Source: Apostichopus japonicus
Lineage: Eukaryota > Echinodermata > Holothuroidea > Aspidochirotida > Stichopodidae
NCBI RefSeq assembly: GCF_037975245.1
Contig: NC_092563.1
Coordinates: 22,104,960-22,168,959 of the forward strand
Length of the DNA: 64,000 bases
Direction of reading: 5' to 3'
Positions within the stretch are counted from its first letter, which is position 1. Each line of letters opens with the position of its first letter. This document shows, piece after piece, positions 35,996 through 47,801 of this stretch. The translations under genes were made by a program, and so were the position numbers. The notes under the pieces are model-generated. The model did no database searches, had not been told where the DNA came from, and was given only the letters and a program-made list of their open reading frames with translations.

Positions 35996-37739
35996 GTGAT
36001 CACCATGCTGGGTCATAGTGTTCACTTAATATGGAGACATAATTATGGTGAGTTTAAAATATGGATGTCAAAGATCATCTACTTATCTTTTGCAGTAAGT
36101 TGTATGTAACTACCGAAGGTTCTTTTCGTGCAGTTTGCATTGGATTATGAAGAATGTTGGTCATAGTGTTACTTGAACAGTAGTGGTAAGAATTTGGGGC
36201 CAACGGTCATCCGGGGCCCAAATTTGCGATTTTGTGTACAACACTGTGATTTTCTTCAGCAATAAAAGTTGTTTTTAAAAGAAATATGACTAAATATTTC
36301 AATAAACTTTCAATTTTTTTATAGCTCAAGAAGGTAATCCATAATTAGTATACCCTGTAATTTGCTTAAAAAGTCATGGTCTTTTCTCTTCTCTTCTACT
36401 TAGATATTAATTTCATTACTTGTCGTTTGTTGCATGTCTATTGAAGAATTAGGTTCTTATCAGCTTACTGCTGAATGCCGGAAGATCTATGAAGATTCAT
36501 GTGGAGTTTGTCTTCGTTTGTTTGTTGTTTATTTGTTGTGTGTATGTGTAACTAAAAAAGTCAATGCAACTTAAAACTTCATGAAATGTACGTATAACTT
36601 GAAAAGATATCAGCCCAGCTGCTTTTCACGTAGTTTTGGCCGTTATGCGTTGATTGCAAAAACTGGTACACAATCAAATCATCATCTTAACATTGTTGAA
36701 AATATGAAAATATCTCAACTACTTATACAGTAAGTAAACCTTGATTGAAAGCCATACTTGATATATACATTCCCCTTATTATATACAAGAAACATATTGT
36801 ATATATGCTGTCAATGTTAAATGCCAGATATCGAGTCAATATATTAGGTTAATTTATGTATTTCGAATCATGAGCCGTTTATTCTTTTTTTTTGCACTTT
36901 AACCAGTCATTTATAAAATAATTTTTTTCGGCACAATTTGAACAAGGGAGTCAGATACGTCATATCCTGTGACGGAATTGATGCTTTAACGCAAACGTAT
37001 TTGAGAGAAAAACCAAAAACCATGGATTTGATCATCGTGTTTGCAACTCGGTGGTCCAACGTCTTAAAACAATTCACATGCTTATATGCAATTAGGTTGA
37101 TTGAAGACAATTCGAGAAAAATGCCATGATAACATTTATCGCTAACCAATTTATATGATATTTTGTCTAAACCAAATTTACAGTTGGATCATTGTCATTA
37201 GACTACCCATCACATGTTATCTCAAATTGGTTCTATGGATCCCATTTTAGGAAAATCGGGCCTGAACTTTCACAATTTGCTTATACTGTCGACTTGATTT
37301 TGTTGTCTGTCAAATAAATCCATCTTTAGTTCACGGCGATTAATTCCTTTGGTATTTAAAAGGAATACAACATCGCTAAGCCTTCTATTCTCCATTGCGG
37401 TTGCATATCGATAAACTTCTACACACATACTGAATGAAGTTTGGAGACATATTAACTATATTTTGACTAACTCTTGTAATACGGTGAAATGTGACTGTAC
37501 ACTGACACTACAATCTATTCCGAATTGGTCCGGATATACTGATCGGGGAAGTTTCTTGTTACTTCATTTCAACGATACTATATGAGTAGGGCCATTTTAA
37601 GTTATACTTATGTATCTTTGTATATAATAAACGGTATTCCGTAAAAAAATCATAGCTTTCCTAACTTCATTTTAATTTACGGCTTTCTCAATTAATTTCT
37701 CTTCTTTCTATAATGTGAGACACATTCTCTCTACACTGA
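35996..37739. other. Foldback element core, right part
   Basis: AT-rich sequence with short frames only; no transposase domain recognised. Confidence 0.5.
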
Positions 37740-39850
37740 ATATAAATCGGATAGCTTGCGTCGAGTTTAGGTGTCAATAACACCCTAAATGATACCGTCC
37801 CCCGTGGTTTGTTGGGAAGGGGTGGTAGAGGGTGACGTCAGCTACGTTTTTTCTCCCCAATGATACTGAGTTACAGATTTGATTAATTAGCCAAAAATCG
37901 TGTTGAAAAACCGTATATAATCTGTAAATGATACTTTTCGTCGAGTTTGGGTGTTAATAACACCATAAATGATACCGTCCCCCGAGGTTTGTTGGTATGG
38001 GGTGATAGAGGGTGACGTCAGCTACTTTGGGGACCCCAATGATACTGAGTTACAGATTTGATTTGTTAGCCAAAAATCGTGTTGAAAAACCGTATTTAAA
38101 CTGTAGATGATACTTTTCGTCGAGTTTGGGTGTTAATAACACCATAAATGATACCGTCCCTCGAGGTTTGTTGGTATGGGGTGATAGAGGGTGACGTCAG
38201 CTACCATGGGGACCCCAATGATACTGAGTTACAGATTTGATTTGTTAGCCAAAAATCGTGTTGAAAAACCGTATTTAAACTGTAGATGAAAATTTTCGTC
38301 GAGTTTGGGTGTTAATAACACCCTAAATGATACCGTCCCCCGAGGTTTGTTGGTATGGGGTGATAGCTGGTGACGTCAGCTACCATGGGGACCCCAATGA
38401 TACTGAGTTACAGATTTGATTTGTTAGCCAAAAATCGTGTTGAAAAACCGTATATAAACTGTAAATGCGACTTTGCGTCGAGTTTGGGTGTTAATAACAC
38501 CATTAATGATACCGTCCCCCGAGGTTTGTTGGCATGGGGTGATCGCTGGTGACATCAGCTACCATGGGGACCCCAATGATACTGAGTTACAGATTTGATT
38601 TGTTAGCCAAAAATCGTGTTGAAAATCCGTATTTAAACTGTAAATGCGACTTTGCGTCGAGTTTGGGTGTTAATAACACCCTAAATGATACCGTCCCCCG
38701 AGGTTTGTTGGTATAGGGTGTAGAGGGTGACGTCAGCTACTTTGGGGACCCCAATGATACTGAGTTACAGATTTGATTTGTTAGCCAAAAATTGTGTTGA
38801 AAAACCGTATTTAAACTGTAAATGCGACTTTGCGTCGAGTTTGGGTGTTAATAACACCATAAATGATACCGTACCCCGAGGTTTGTTGGTATGGGGTGAT
38901 AGAGGGTGACGTCAGCTACCATGGGGACCCCAATGATACTGAGTTACAGATTTGATTTGTTAGCCAAAAATCGTGTTGAAAAACCGTATTTAAACTGTAG
39001 ATGATACTTTTCGTCGAGTTTGGGTGTTAATAACACCCTAAATGATACCGTCCCCCGAGGTTTGTTGGTATGGGGTGATAGAGGGTGACGTCAGCTACCA
39101 TGGGGACCCAAATGATACTGAGTTACAGATTTGATTTGTTAGCCAAAAATCGTGTTGAAAATCCGTATTTAAACTGTAAATGCGACTTTGCGTCGAGTTT
39201 GGGTGTTAATAACACCCTAAATGATACCGTCCCCGAGGTTTGTTGGTATGGGGTGTAGAGGGTGACGTCAGCTACCATGGGGACCCCAATGATACTGAGT
39301 TACAGATTTGATTTGTTAGCCAAAAATCGTGTTGAAAAACCGTATATAATCTGTAAATGCGACTTTGCGTCGAGTTTGGGTGTTAATAACACCATAAATG
39401 ATACCGTCCCCCGAGGTTTGTTGGTATAGGGTGATAGAGGGTGACGTCAGCTACTTTGGGGACCCCAATGATACTGAGTTACAGATTTGATTTGTTAGCC
39501 AAAAATTGTGTTGAAAAACCGTATATAAACTGTAAATGCGACTTTGCGTCGAGTTTGGGTGCTAATAACACCATAAATGATACCGTCCCCCGAGGTTTGT
39601 TGGTATGGGGTGATAGAGGGTGACGTCAGCTACCATGGGGACCCCAATGATACTGAGTTACAGATTTGATTTGTTAGCCAAAAATCGTGTTGAAAAACCG
39701 TATTTAAACTGTAAATGCGACTTTACGTCGAGTTTGGGTGTTAATAACACCCTAAATGATACCGTCCCCCGAGGTTTGTTGGTATAGGGTGATAGCTGGT
39801 GACGTCAGCTACGTTTTTGCTCCCCAATGATACTGAGTTACAGATTTTAT
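37740..39850 (-). repeat. ~179-bp satellite array, right arm of the foldback element
   Basis: Twelve units in reverse complement to the left array; ATACTGAGTTACAG recurs about every 179 bp from 37863 to 39831. Short recurring 60-codon frames in this array are by-products of the repeat and not genes. Confidence 0.95.
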
Positions 39851-40554
39851 TTGTTTGCCAGATGTGGTTTTAAATAACAGTATATATATATGCTATGTTT
39901 TACTTTCAGTTGCCGAGTTAATTGTTAATAACCCCCTGCCCGACATCGTCCCTCACGGTTGTTGACATACTTTGGTAGAGTGTAATGTCAGCTTTAACGT
40001 TCACCCCACCCTTCTTCATGTTTCCCATTAAGCTTTGTTTCCAAATATATGATCTTTTACCCTAAACTTACGCTTTTCGCTGATATTCGGGGCAGGTCTG
40101 ATATTTTAAGAGCTAAAATTTTGCTTTACCACGATAATGAGTTAGGCCATTCCCTGACTTTGGGGATATTTTATACCCCGTTCCATAATTACGAGTTTGT
40201 CGGGTTTGAATCTCTTATAATTAATTATTTAATGCATGGAACGTCCAAAAGCCTGTCTTTCCCTCCTAATTGCAATCGATTGAAAGCATTCGATCATTCA
40301 ATTTGCTTTAAACACATCATTTTTGCCACATGGCCCATTACGAAGGCCACTACACAACTCCGTAGTATCATTTGCACTTTCTAGCATTTTTTGGTCGCCC
40401 TTATTGGTCGCTCTTATTGTTCGCTACTATTGGTCGCTCTTATTGTTCGCCAACTTCAGCCAGATGACACATTCCTGCAGATTTCGTAACTTCACGAACA
40501 TGCTTTAGCTTAATTGGTTCAGGGTGGGGACTATACTGGCGAACAGAACGACAT

Positions 40555-40632
40555 GGGATGGAGAGCGAAGGGAGTGGTAGGATTGGGGGGGGGGGGGTGG
40601 CGGGGGGTGGCGGTGGGGTGGCGGGGGGGTGA
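40555..40632 (+). repeat. G-rich simple repeat
   Basis: Poly(G) followed by GGTGGCGGGG units just outside the foldback element; a poly(C) tract follows at about 40877-40893. Confidence 0.8.
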
Positions 40633-40893
40633 GTAGCAAACAAACATTTAAGTACTATTTCATAGTCGTCAGTACATACGCACATTGATTGACTGATTTT
40701 TTTTGTTTCATCACATAAATATATACAATGTGATAGGAATCCTCTAAAAAACCTTCAGATGGCTTAACAAAGTAGAGGACTCTATGTAAAGAAAAGGAAA
40801 AAGAAAACAAAAAGAAAAAGAAAAAAGAAAACACATGAGCGTAGTTACTCAAGTTAATGGTGTCTCCCCCTCCCCACCCCCCCCCCCCCCCCC

Positions 40894-43385
40894 TCCGCCT
40901 TGTTGTCTGCATTTCCAAAGAAGATAGTAGTCCCAATTATTCGGTTGCAAATAGCAGCCAATACCTCGACGCCTCAAGGCCATATATGTCTACACATTTG
41001 TGCTGTGGATTACTCATTCCTGAGACCTACTAGTGGTCATCGTAACTAGAAATATCACAAATTCACATTACAAGAAAAATTAAGGACTCAGGAGTACAAA
41101 CAACATAGCAGACACCACACATCATCACCATTGTCTATATTTCAGCTGCATATTTGGCGTATATACAGTAAACCAAAATGTAATGTTAGGACTATAATAT
41201 ACATACTTCAGTTAAGACTGACACGGCAGATTACTTGAGATAAAAACTTACACTGGTGATCTGAATTTTCACTAAATAGTTTAGTAAATAATGGTCACTC
41301 ATTTTCCAACTTAAATCAGTTTATTCTGACCCAGTCTTTTCTACTCGGAAATCCATAATTGTCTGAACCAGCCATGTACCAGGATATTAATTTATATAGT
41401 TAACTTTTACGCTTGTAGACAAATACGTACTGAATGATGACCTTGAAATGTCACAACAAACTTTGTTGATTACACAGAATTTGAAGAAAAATATCTTATT
41501 ATACAAAGCAAAGCAAAAACTTACAATTAAAAAAGAACAAGTTCCCCTATTATGACAAGATTTCAGAACATTAAAATTATCTAAAAATCACTGTTTTGGA
41601 GGAAATTTGAAAAAGTTCAAACCATTGTAAGCAGTGACTTGGGGATATAATTTAGCAGCTATAATGCTATTAGATATAAGTGTTTGAAAATGCCTGTAAG
41701 CATTGCTCATATCTCGCCAGGGTCTCTAAGTGGACGATAGTTTGCAGACACCACCGTAAATAACAAAACACTGTCAAAATTTGTAATCAATAACAACAAT
41801 GTAAGTTTGTAGAAATCGATTATAAAACTTGGTCCTAGGCAACCATTCTTTTTGGACTACTTTAGAAACTCGCATGTGGGTTGGAGAGGCCCTTCATGTG
41901 GGGACGTACGTGGGGGTGGGGGAGCCTTCTGTTATAGATCAGACAAACTGACTTTGTTTTGAAGTACCACTGGTGTTCAAGGCTCACATAGGCATCATAA
42001 ATGCATGCATGGGTATAGTCTATGTACTGAACAAATATAAATGTAAACAATACATCCTGTGCACACACAGATAGGAAATATATTACAGACAAACGTGCAT
42101 TTCACTACAATACTACACAATACTATAACGGAAACGAGGCAAGATGACGTCACCCTCATGAACAGTACTACAAAATAAAATGATTAAACTGTAACATGTT
42201 GTAGGCTTTATGTTCCTCTCCATCTGGTTCATTCCTTTTTGTAAATTTCAGAAAATCCAAAATCCACTTTAATTGATGCAATGGTTGTCGGCGGGATGGG
42301 TGACCAAGCCTCCATTTTCAGATAAACAACGGTTAGTTGAAATTAACTCATCTACAACAAATCAAAGACAACGATGTCGGGTTATTAATATTCGTTTGCT
42401 TACAATAACGATCTTTGAACATGAACATAACGGCCTTTGTATATGGAATTCGAAAAAGAAGCCGGATGAAAAAGTACTCCATTTCGGTACTCGGATTATT
42501 AAAAACAGTAATCTGACTAGCCACTTGGTACTCGAAACCCGAAGTACCCGGAAGTACTTGAATTAAATATACTACCACTGGCTTGAATTGAAGCTTTCTT
42601 TCTATTAAAACTGTTACATTGATGGGCTGAAGGCTGAACCTTTCTGACCATAGACAATTCTGAATATCAAGTGGGACCAAATCTTGACGACCAGCCAGAA
42701 ACGGATTTAAAACAGAAATTATCACGACCAGATAAAAATAAATGCCAGGTGACCTTCCTTCTTTTAAGTAAAATATCTAACTACCTCGTTAATGTATTTA
42801 AAGAGAAGGATGAGTGACCAGTCTTCTGTGTACAGATAACTTCTGTACAGAGTGTAAGAGAAGTGCTGCATTTTATTTAATATCACTCAGCTGGGACAAT
42901 ATTTAGTATTGATGTACTTTCAGTTCCCGCTTCAAAGCAATCGCATTGACGTTGTGAGCATTATGGACACCTCGCTTATATTTGATAAATTTTAAAAACG
43001 GCTGTTCAATATAAGACAACAACGTGGTGAAGCATTGGAAAATTGTGCCAACTGGCTGTTCAATATATTGCAGTTAATGAATATGCATGATAATAATACG
43101 TAGTAATTATAACCATGGATCGTGGAACTTTCTATTGCAGTGCGACATGGTTCTTCATCCTTACACAATTCTAATAAGTAGGTTTGCTTTAACAACTTGA
43201 TATTTAGCGTAATGTTATACTGTAATGAAGCCAATATTTAGGAAGAGAAGGAAGGGATATAAAGTGAAGTTTCTAATTGATTGGAATATGATATATGGAG
43301 ATACTTAAATCCTGGTAAGATCAATCTTTTAATGCTTTACATATCCTGCAAATAAGATGAACATTTAACAAACATGACGGCGTAC
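40894..43385. other. Stretch with no recognised feature
   Basis: Mostly AT-rich. Frames at 42273-42566 (+) and 42348-42725 (-) overlap and match nothing I know. Confidence 0.4.
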
Positions 43386-43502
43386 CAAACTCTGTAGGAA
43401 CTGATCGAACCCTGGGAGTACCGATTTGATGACCAAGTAGACTCCTATCATGACGGACATCCTGGACATCATTATCCTCAGTACACTGTACTGGTAAAGT
43501 AT
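43386..43502 (-). CDS. Possible exon of unknown identity
   Basis: A GT/AG-bounded open segment of 117 bp (acceptor ctgtttttcag, donor TTTG/gtacgc). In phase 0 it gives 39 codons including a hydrophobic stretch SVMIGVYLVIKSVLPGF. In another frame it gives TLPVQCTEDNDVQDVRHDRS, which would join the exon at 49424-49466 in phase. I recognise neither product. It may be an upstream exon of the paraplegin-like gene or a chance frame. Confidence 0.3.
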
Positions 43503-43797
43503 CTGAAAAACAGAGAAAGTGAAGTCCAGATCAGAAATACCAATGAAGTGACTCAAAGAGAAAGGATGATATAGCAAACACGTCTAATCTCACGAGTGTA
43601 ATTGAGATGTGACAAGTGCTCACAAATAGGTGTTCATGCTGAAATAAGCTATATAAATAAGGAAAAACATATCTATATCTTCAAAGTAAAACGTCACCAT
43701 TTAATAGCAAGATATCATATGTTTTAGATGAAAGTTGAAATTAGGACATTTCGATTTGACATAAAACATCATAATTACGCCATAAAACGACCACATT

Positions 43798-45677
43798 ATC
43801 GTTTCGTTTCGTTTCGTTTTGTTTATTTATTTGTTTTTTTTTCACAACATGTACACATTTTGTTGTAGCGAATACAGTGTGAAAGCACGTGTATAAAAAA
43901 AAAAACATTGTGGGCTTATCTAGTGAGACACTCCCTGCTGTCAGGGACGTCGCTAGAGGGGGGGTGTGGGGGGGTGTCTCACCCCCCCAATCTTGGTAAA
44001 AATGACGATAGTTGGAAAATTTGAGTGCGACAGTCGGAATTTCCGACTGTCGGAATTTCCGACTGTCGACAGCTTCAATTCGGAATTTCCGACTGTCGCA
44101 CTCTAATTTTTCTGACTGTCGCACTCTTATTTTCATATGTTCTTTTAATTTGTGAGTGGCATAAAATTTTCGATCAAAATTGACCTTTAATCAGTCATAT
44201 TTACCACGATTTCCTCGTCACATTGAGAAATTGTATCTCGCGATCCTTATACTCCACCATACAAAACTTTTTATGATTTTGAATACTCTAAAAAAAATAC
44301 AACGTTCGCCAGCTTCAATTCGGATAATTTATGTATTCATTTTGCTATTGGGTGGGTCGACCCTGTTCGCTAGCTTCAAGTAAGTTCAGGATATACAGGG
44401 ACGTAGCCAGGGAGAGCAGGGGAGCGACTGCTCCCCCCTTTCAGTGTCGCAAAATATGTTTAAAAACTGTTGTTATTACACTGCTAATACACGGCGATAA
44501 CAATATTTGTTTTTACGCCACTGCACATCTGGCTGTCTTAAAAAATATGAAAGTTTATATTGTCCATCAGTTAAGTTCGTCAAATGTATTTCTGGTATAT
44601 TATGTAAAAGAACATGTAAAAGAATTCGAACAGGAAACAAAATCTGCTGATAATATGATATCATATGATAATGATGAAACTGGCAACAAATTGCACCAGA
44701 TCGCATCTAAGGACCTTCAATTGTTCAAAAATATCTCAAAGGGGAGGGGGAGACCCCTCCCCTTAGACCCCTCCCCCATATCAATCGCAAAAGGTGCTCC
44801 CTCTTTCAAACTCTTGGCTACGTCGTTGGGGTATACATTGTCTCTACGGTATACAATTAAAACACCAATGCTAATCTACGGAAGCTTAAAAGTGCCATCA
44901 ACATAAGCAAAAACTTTGCCCCATAAGGTACAAATGTATCGAAAAAAGTTCGGAACATAAGTGCAGTAGCGAGAGATAGGGTGTCTGACTGACACTGACC
45001 GTATCGTTGACGATTAGTGCGGGGGGGGGGGGGGTACAAGGCAGCAGTCGGAATTTTCTGGCTCCAAAACCCATCCAGTTGGAATTTCAGCCACTACACC
45101 CCCCCAATCATCAGGCCTTAGCTACGTCCCTGCCTGCTGTACATAGAGTACACAAATAACTAACATAAAGAAACGAATTATGAAAATAACTAAGACAAAA
45201 TGGAGAAAAGGAAGAAAAAGAAAAGAGAGAAAGAGGAACATCAATCTCAGTATGAGTTGAAGTAAAATTTGTATTTAAACGAATTTCGGGAAGGTTGTGA
45301 CCTGATATTAAGCAGCAGTGAATTCCATGTGATGCTTCTATACGAGCTGGACGAAGGCTACAGTTTCCTACATTGGTGTGAATGCGATTAGGGCGTACAA
45401 TTAGTATGTGTCGTGTGTGATAATTGTGAATGTCATGGTTGTGAACAAGTAAATTGTCGAAAGCAGGTGGGATCTGTCCATGAGAAACTCTATAAGCATT
45501 TTCCTCTGATGCCATAATGATTAAACATTGAAATTGGTGGATTCCACGTAAAACGCAGTTTTTAAGGGTATAAACACCAATTGCTTGACATAAACCATCA
45601 ATATTTTGAGGTGGAAGTCGAATTTGGAGAAAAAACGAGCGTCGTAATTTGAAAATATCGCATGCACTTTTCGACAT
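43798..45677 (-). mobile_element. 3' fragment of a LINE (non-LTR retrotransposon), split by a hAT element
   Basis: The coding remnant at about 45245-45677 reads FDNLLVHNHDIHNYHTRH and HTNVGNCSLRPARIEA. This is the layout of the C-terminal end of LINE reverse transcriptases (..DIHNYNTR..R..RTN.G..S.R..GI..WN..P). The 3' tail lies at 43798-43941: an AT-rich UTR ending in AAATAAACAAAACGAAACGAAAC, a microsatellite tail as in CR1/Rex-like LINEs. A hAT element (43942-45132) separates the two parts. It is 5'-truncated and carries no full RT. Confidence 0.65.
43942..45132. mobile_element. hAT MITE inserted in a LINE 3' end
   Basis: The ends are CAGGGACGTCGCTAG and TTAGCTACGTCCCTG, with the exact 8-bp duplication CCTGCTGT (43934-43941 and 45133-45140). 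It contains a tandem CGGAATTTCCGACTGTCG palindromic repeat at about 44034-44115, and what looks like a second related element at about 44396-44834 (CAGGGACGTAGCCAGG .. TTGGCTACGTCGTTG) with degraded ends. Confidence 0.9.
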
Positions 45678-47085
45678 CTACAAATATGAAATTATTCTGT
45701 GCAACGGCCCCACCACTGGCTTTCAGCTCATTAGGTTTGAAAGCTTGGGCTGGTTCGTGCATGGTGAGGTTACAGGCGGCGAAGCCCCCGGTAAATTTTG
45801 AATTTGACGTCTTTCATTTTATCTTCGTATCTCGTTTAAAGCACAAAATATATCTGAAGAGGAGAATTCAATTTATGTGGAACGTATCTCTAGATCCCAC
45901 AATGGGCAGGTCCGAAGGGATGTGGGGGGGGGGGACAGGGGCTGCATCAAGCTGCATTGTAGCAAACCTAGCAACATTATCGAATAAACACTGAGAACGA
46001 AGTTAAATCTGAATTCAAAAAGAATTTTGAAAATCCAAAGTCTATGCCAACTTTCAATGACAGGAATGTTTGGGTCCTCTTCCCCATATATTGCCATGCT
46101 CTCTTTGTGTTACAGAATACCTTATACCTTGAAATATTTGAAGAATATCTTTCCAAATTATAATAAATAGCGTGGTGTGATAAGCTAACAAATACTGGGA
46201 GAGGTGGGCAGAAATGGGCGCGGTTTTACGAGCCTCTCCATACGAATTTTACGTAGAACGTAAGAAATTGTAAATAATTGAAACTAGAATTTTTCCCTTT
46301 AAATTTCGAAACTATATATACCAATTTTTTTGCTGTATGTCTCAAACGATTTCTCAAGCGTGAACTGCTTTACTCTACATTTACATATTTGTTTTGAAAA
46401 TTCGACTACTCAAAAACGAGTACATAAAGTAGTGAATTCTTGTCTTCGTACAGTTTTTGATTTAACCTTTCTCAAACACATACTTTCCCACCACCTTTGT
46501 TTATACTCGTACTTCAGTGTGTGGGGTAACCTTATCCTTCTTTTTCGGCTTTGTCAGCCCATGGAGGTAAAAACATGCAGCCATACACAATTTGGAGCTC
46601 CATGGGATTCGCGCAAGCGCAGAGGGTACACTGAACATTGACCAATCACCCAGTTCGCCTCTTTACGTAACGTAATTCTAAAATTAAAAAAGTTGGTTCG
46701 CAACACAGTACAGCAACATAGAGCATGGATAACGCTTAACAATATCTTATACATTTTTCGAGAAAATGAATATTCATTTCTTTATCGACCTGTAACGTAA
46801 CCAGTACAAATAATTCGCTGTTCTCACAAAAACTTCATTTGAATTTATTTTTTGTCACAATTTCTCAAAGTATTTTCATTTCTAGATTATTAACGTCTGT
46901 TTTGTAACCTTGTGCATGCGCTTTTTGATTAAATATTGTCAATTTGTCATCAAACTCTACCAATTAGGGGATTTAAGCCATTATCGTGATCAGCACGATA
47001 CTGAAGCTATTCACAATTTATATTAGTTTTGACGTCAATTGAGTCGTACAACGATGTGTTAAATAAGTTTGAAATATATAGTAGT
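45678..47085. other. Stretch with no recognised feature
   Basis: AT-rich with a poly(G) run at about 45926-45935. Nothing supported. Confidence 0.4.
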
Positions 47086-47270
47086 AGGGCTTCTCGGCCT
47101 TCTGTCTAAGATCATGTGTAGTATCTGTTCCCTTTTGAGGGGAATGGTAATGCACACCTGACGATGATCACACAGTCACAGTACCGATGCAAGGGGACTG
47201 GGGGTTAGAAGCGGATCAGTCGTTCAGTAGTTTGGTTTTCGTGCCCAGGTTCTTTCCTGGGCGACTTTTT
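47086..47270 (+). ncRNA. U2 snRNA-like sequence (pseudogene or U2-headed SINE)
   Basis: The 5' part GCTTCTCGGCCTTCTG..CTAAGATCATGTGTAGTATCTGTTC differs from the start of metazoan U2 at only about three bases and keeps GTAGTA, the branch-point pairing box. The following TTCCCTTTTGAGGGGAA could form a hairpin at the U2 stem II position, but the remainder does not look like U2 and lacks a clear Sm site (ATTTTTGG). It ends in a hairpin GCCCAGGTTCTTTCCTGGGC and a T run. A second, internally deleted copy follows at 47283-47380. Two tandem copies suggest a retroposed family more than a working snRNA gene. Confidence 0.6.
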
Positions 47271-47282
47271 CTTAAAAAGTAT

Positions 47283-47380
47283 AGGGCTTCTCGATGATCA
47301 CATAGTCACAGTCCCGATGCAAGGGGAATGGGGCTGAGAGCGGATCAATCGTTCGGTAGTTTGGTTTTCGTGCCACCTTT
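47283..47380 (+). repeat. Second, internally deleted copy of the U2-like unit
   Basis: Begins AGGGCTTCTCG, then jumps to the GATGATCACATAGTCACAG part of the first copy, and continues through AGTTTGGTTTTCGTGCC. It lacks most of the U2-like 5' region. Confidence 0.6.
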
Positions 47381-47801
47381 TTTTTAAAAAACTAGGGCTT
47401 TAATGTGATAGTCGCGGAGTTTAAGGAATGTGAAGGGGTAAAACCGGGCAAATGGATCAGGGATTGTGGGCAAAAATCGAGATGGCTTAATTAAGGACAA
47501 ATTTCAGCAACATCAAAAGTGAAGTTTTAACAAAGAAATGTATTTCTCTGTGTAGGAATTGAGATTGGGGACGGGGGTACACAATCAGTACCAAACGTTC
47601 TAACGCCAGTACTGAAGGTGAGTAGAGGTGGCCAATTTATCGATCCAAAGGCAGTGAATTATCTCACCATATTAAAATTAGATCATCTCAATTAAGGAAG
47701 AAAAAAATTTGAAACACTTTATGGGAATCTCATCCCCATTGGTGTCATTGTCTGGTGCAGGGAATTGTACACCAGCCTACGATTTATTGTATGACGGAGG
47801 G
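47381..47801. other. Stretch with no recognised feature
   Basis: Nothing supported between the U2-like repeats and the hAT element at 47802. Confidence 0.4.

Larger units (their letters stand above)
30767..40465. mobile_element. 9.7-kb foldback-type transposon with satellite arms
   Basis: The ends are long inverted repeats starting ATCTGGCTGAAGTTGGCGAAC, flanked by an exact 9-bp duplication GACACATTC (30758-30766 and 40466-40474). The first ~600 bp of each arm is unique inverted sequence with short GCGAACAATA/GCGACCAATA repeats at the tip. Further in, each arm is an array of ~179-bp units, nine on the left and twelve on the right. The core (about 32.96-37.74 kb) has no transposase-like frame and contains a nested hAT MITE. 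Long arms, subterminal tandem repeats and a 9-bp duplication resemble Foldback/Mutator-like elements. Confidence 0.92.

Noticed and set aside
38370-39623. Three near-identical 60-codon frames
   Set aside because: They are one satellite unit read in the same frame each time; no protein features.
40655-40936. Glycine- and phenylalanine-rich frame
   Set aside because: Produced by poly(C) and A-rich runs on the opposite strand.
42273-42725. Overlapping frames on both strands
   Set aside because: No splice context, no similarity, and both strands open by chance in the same segment.
44331-44906. 191-codon frame
   Set aside because: Lies across nested hAT ends and poly(G)/poly(C) stretches, with no recognisable protein similarity.
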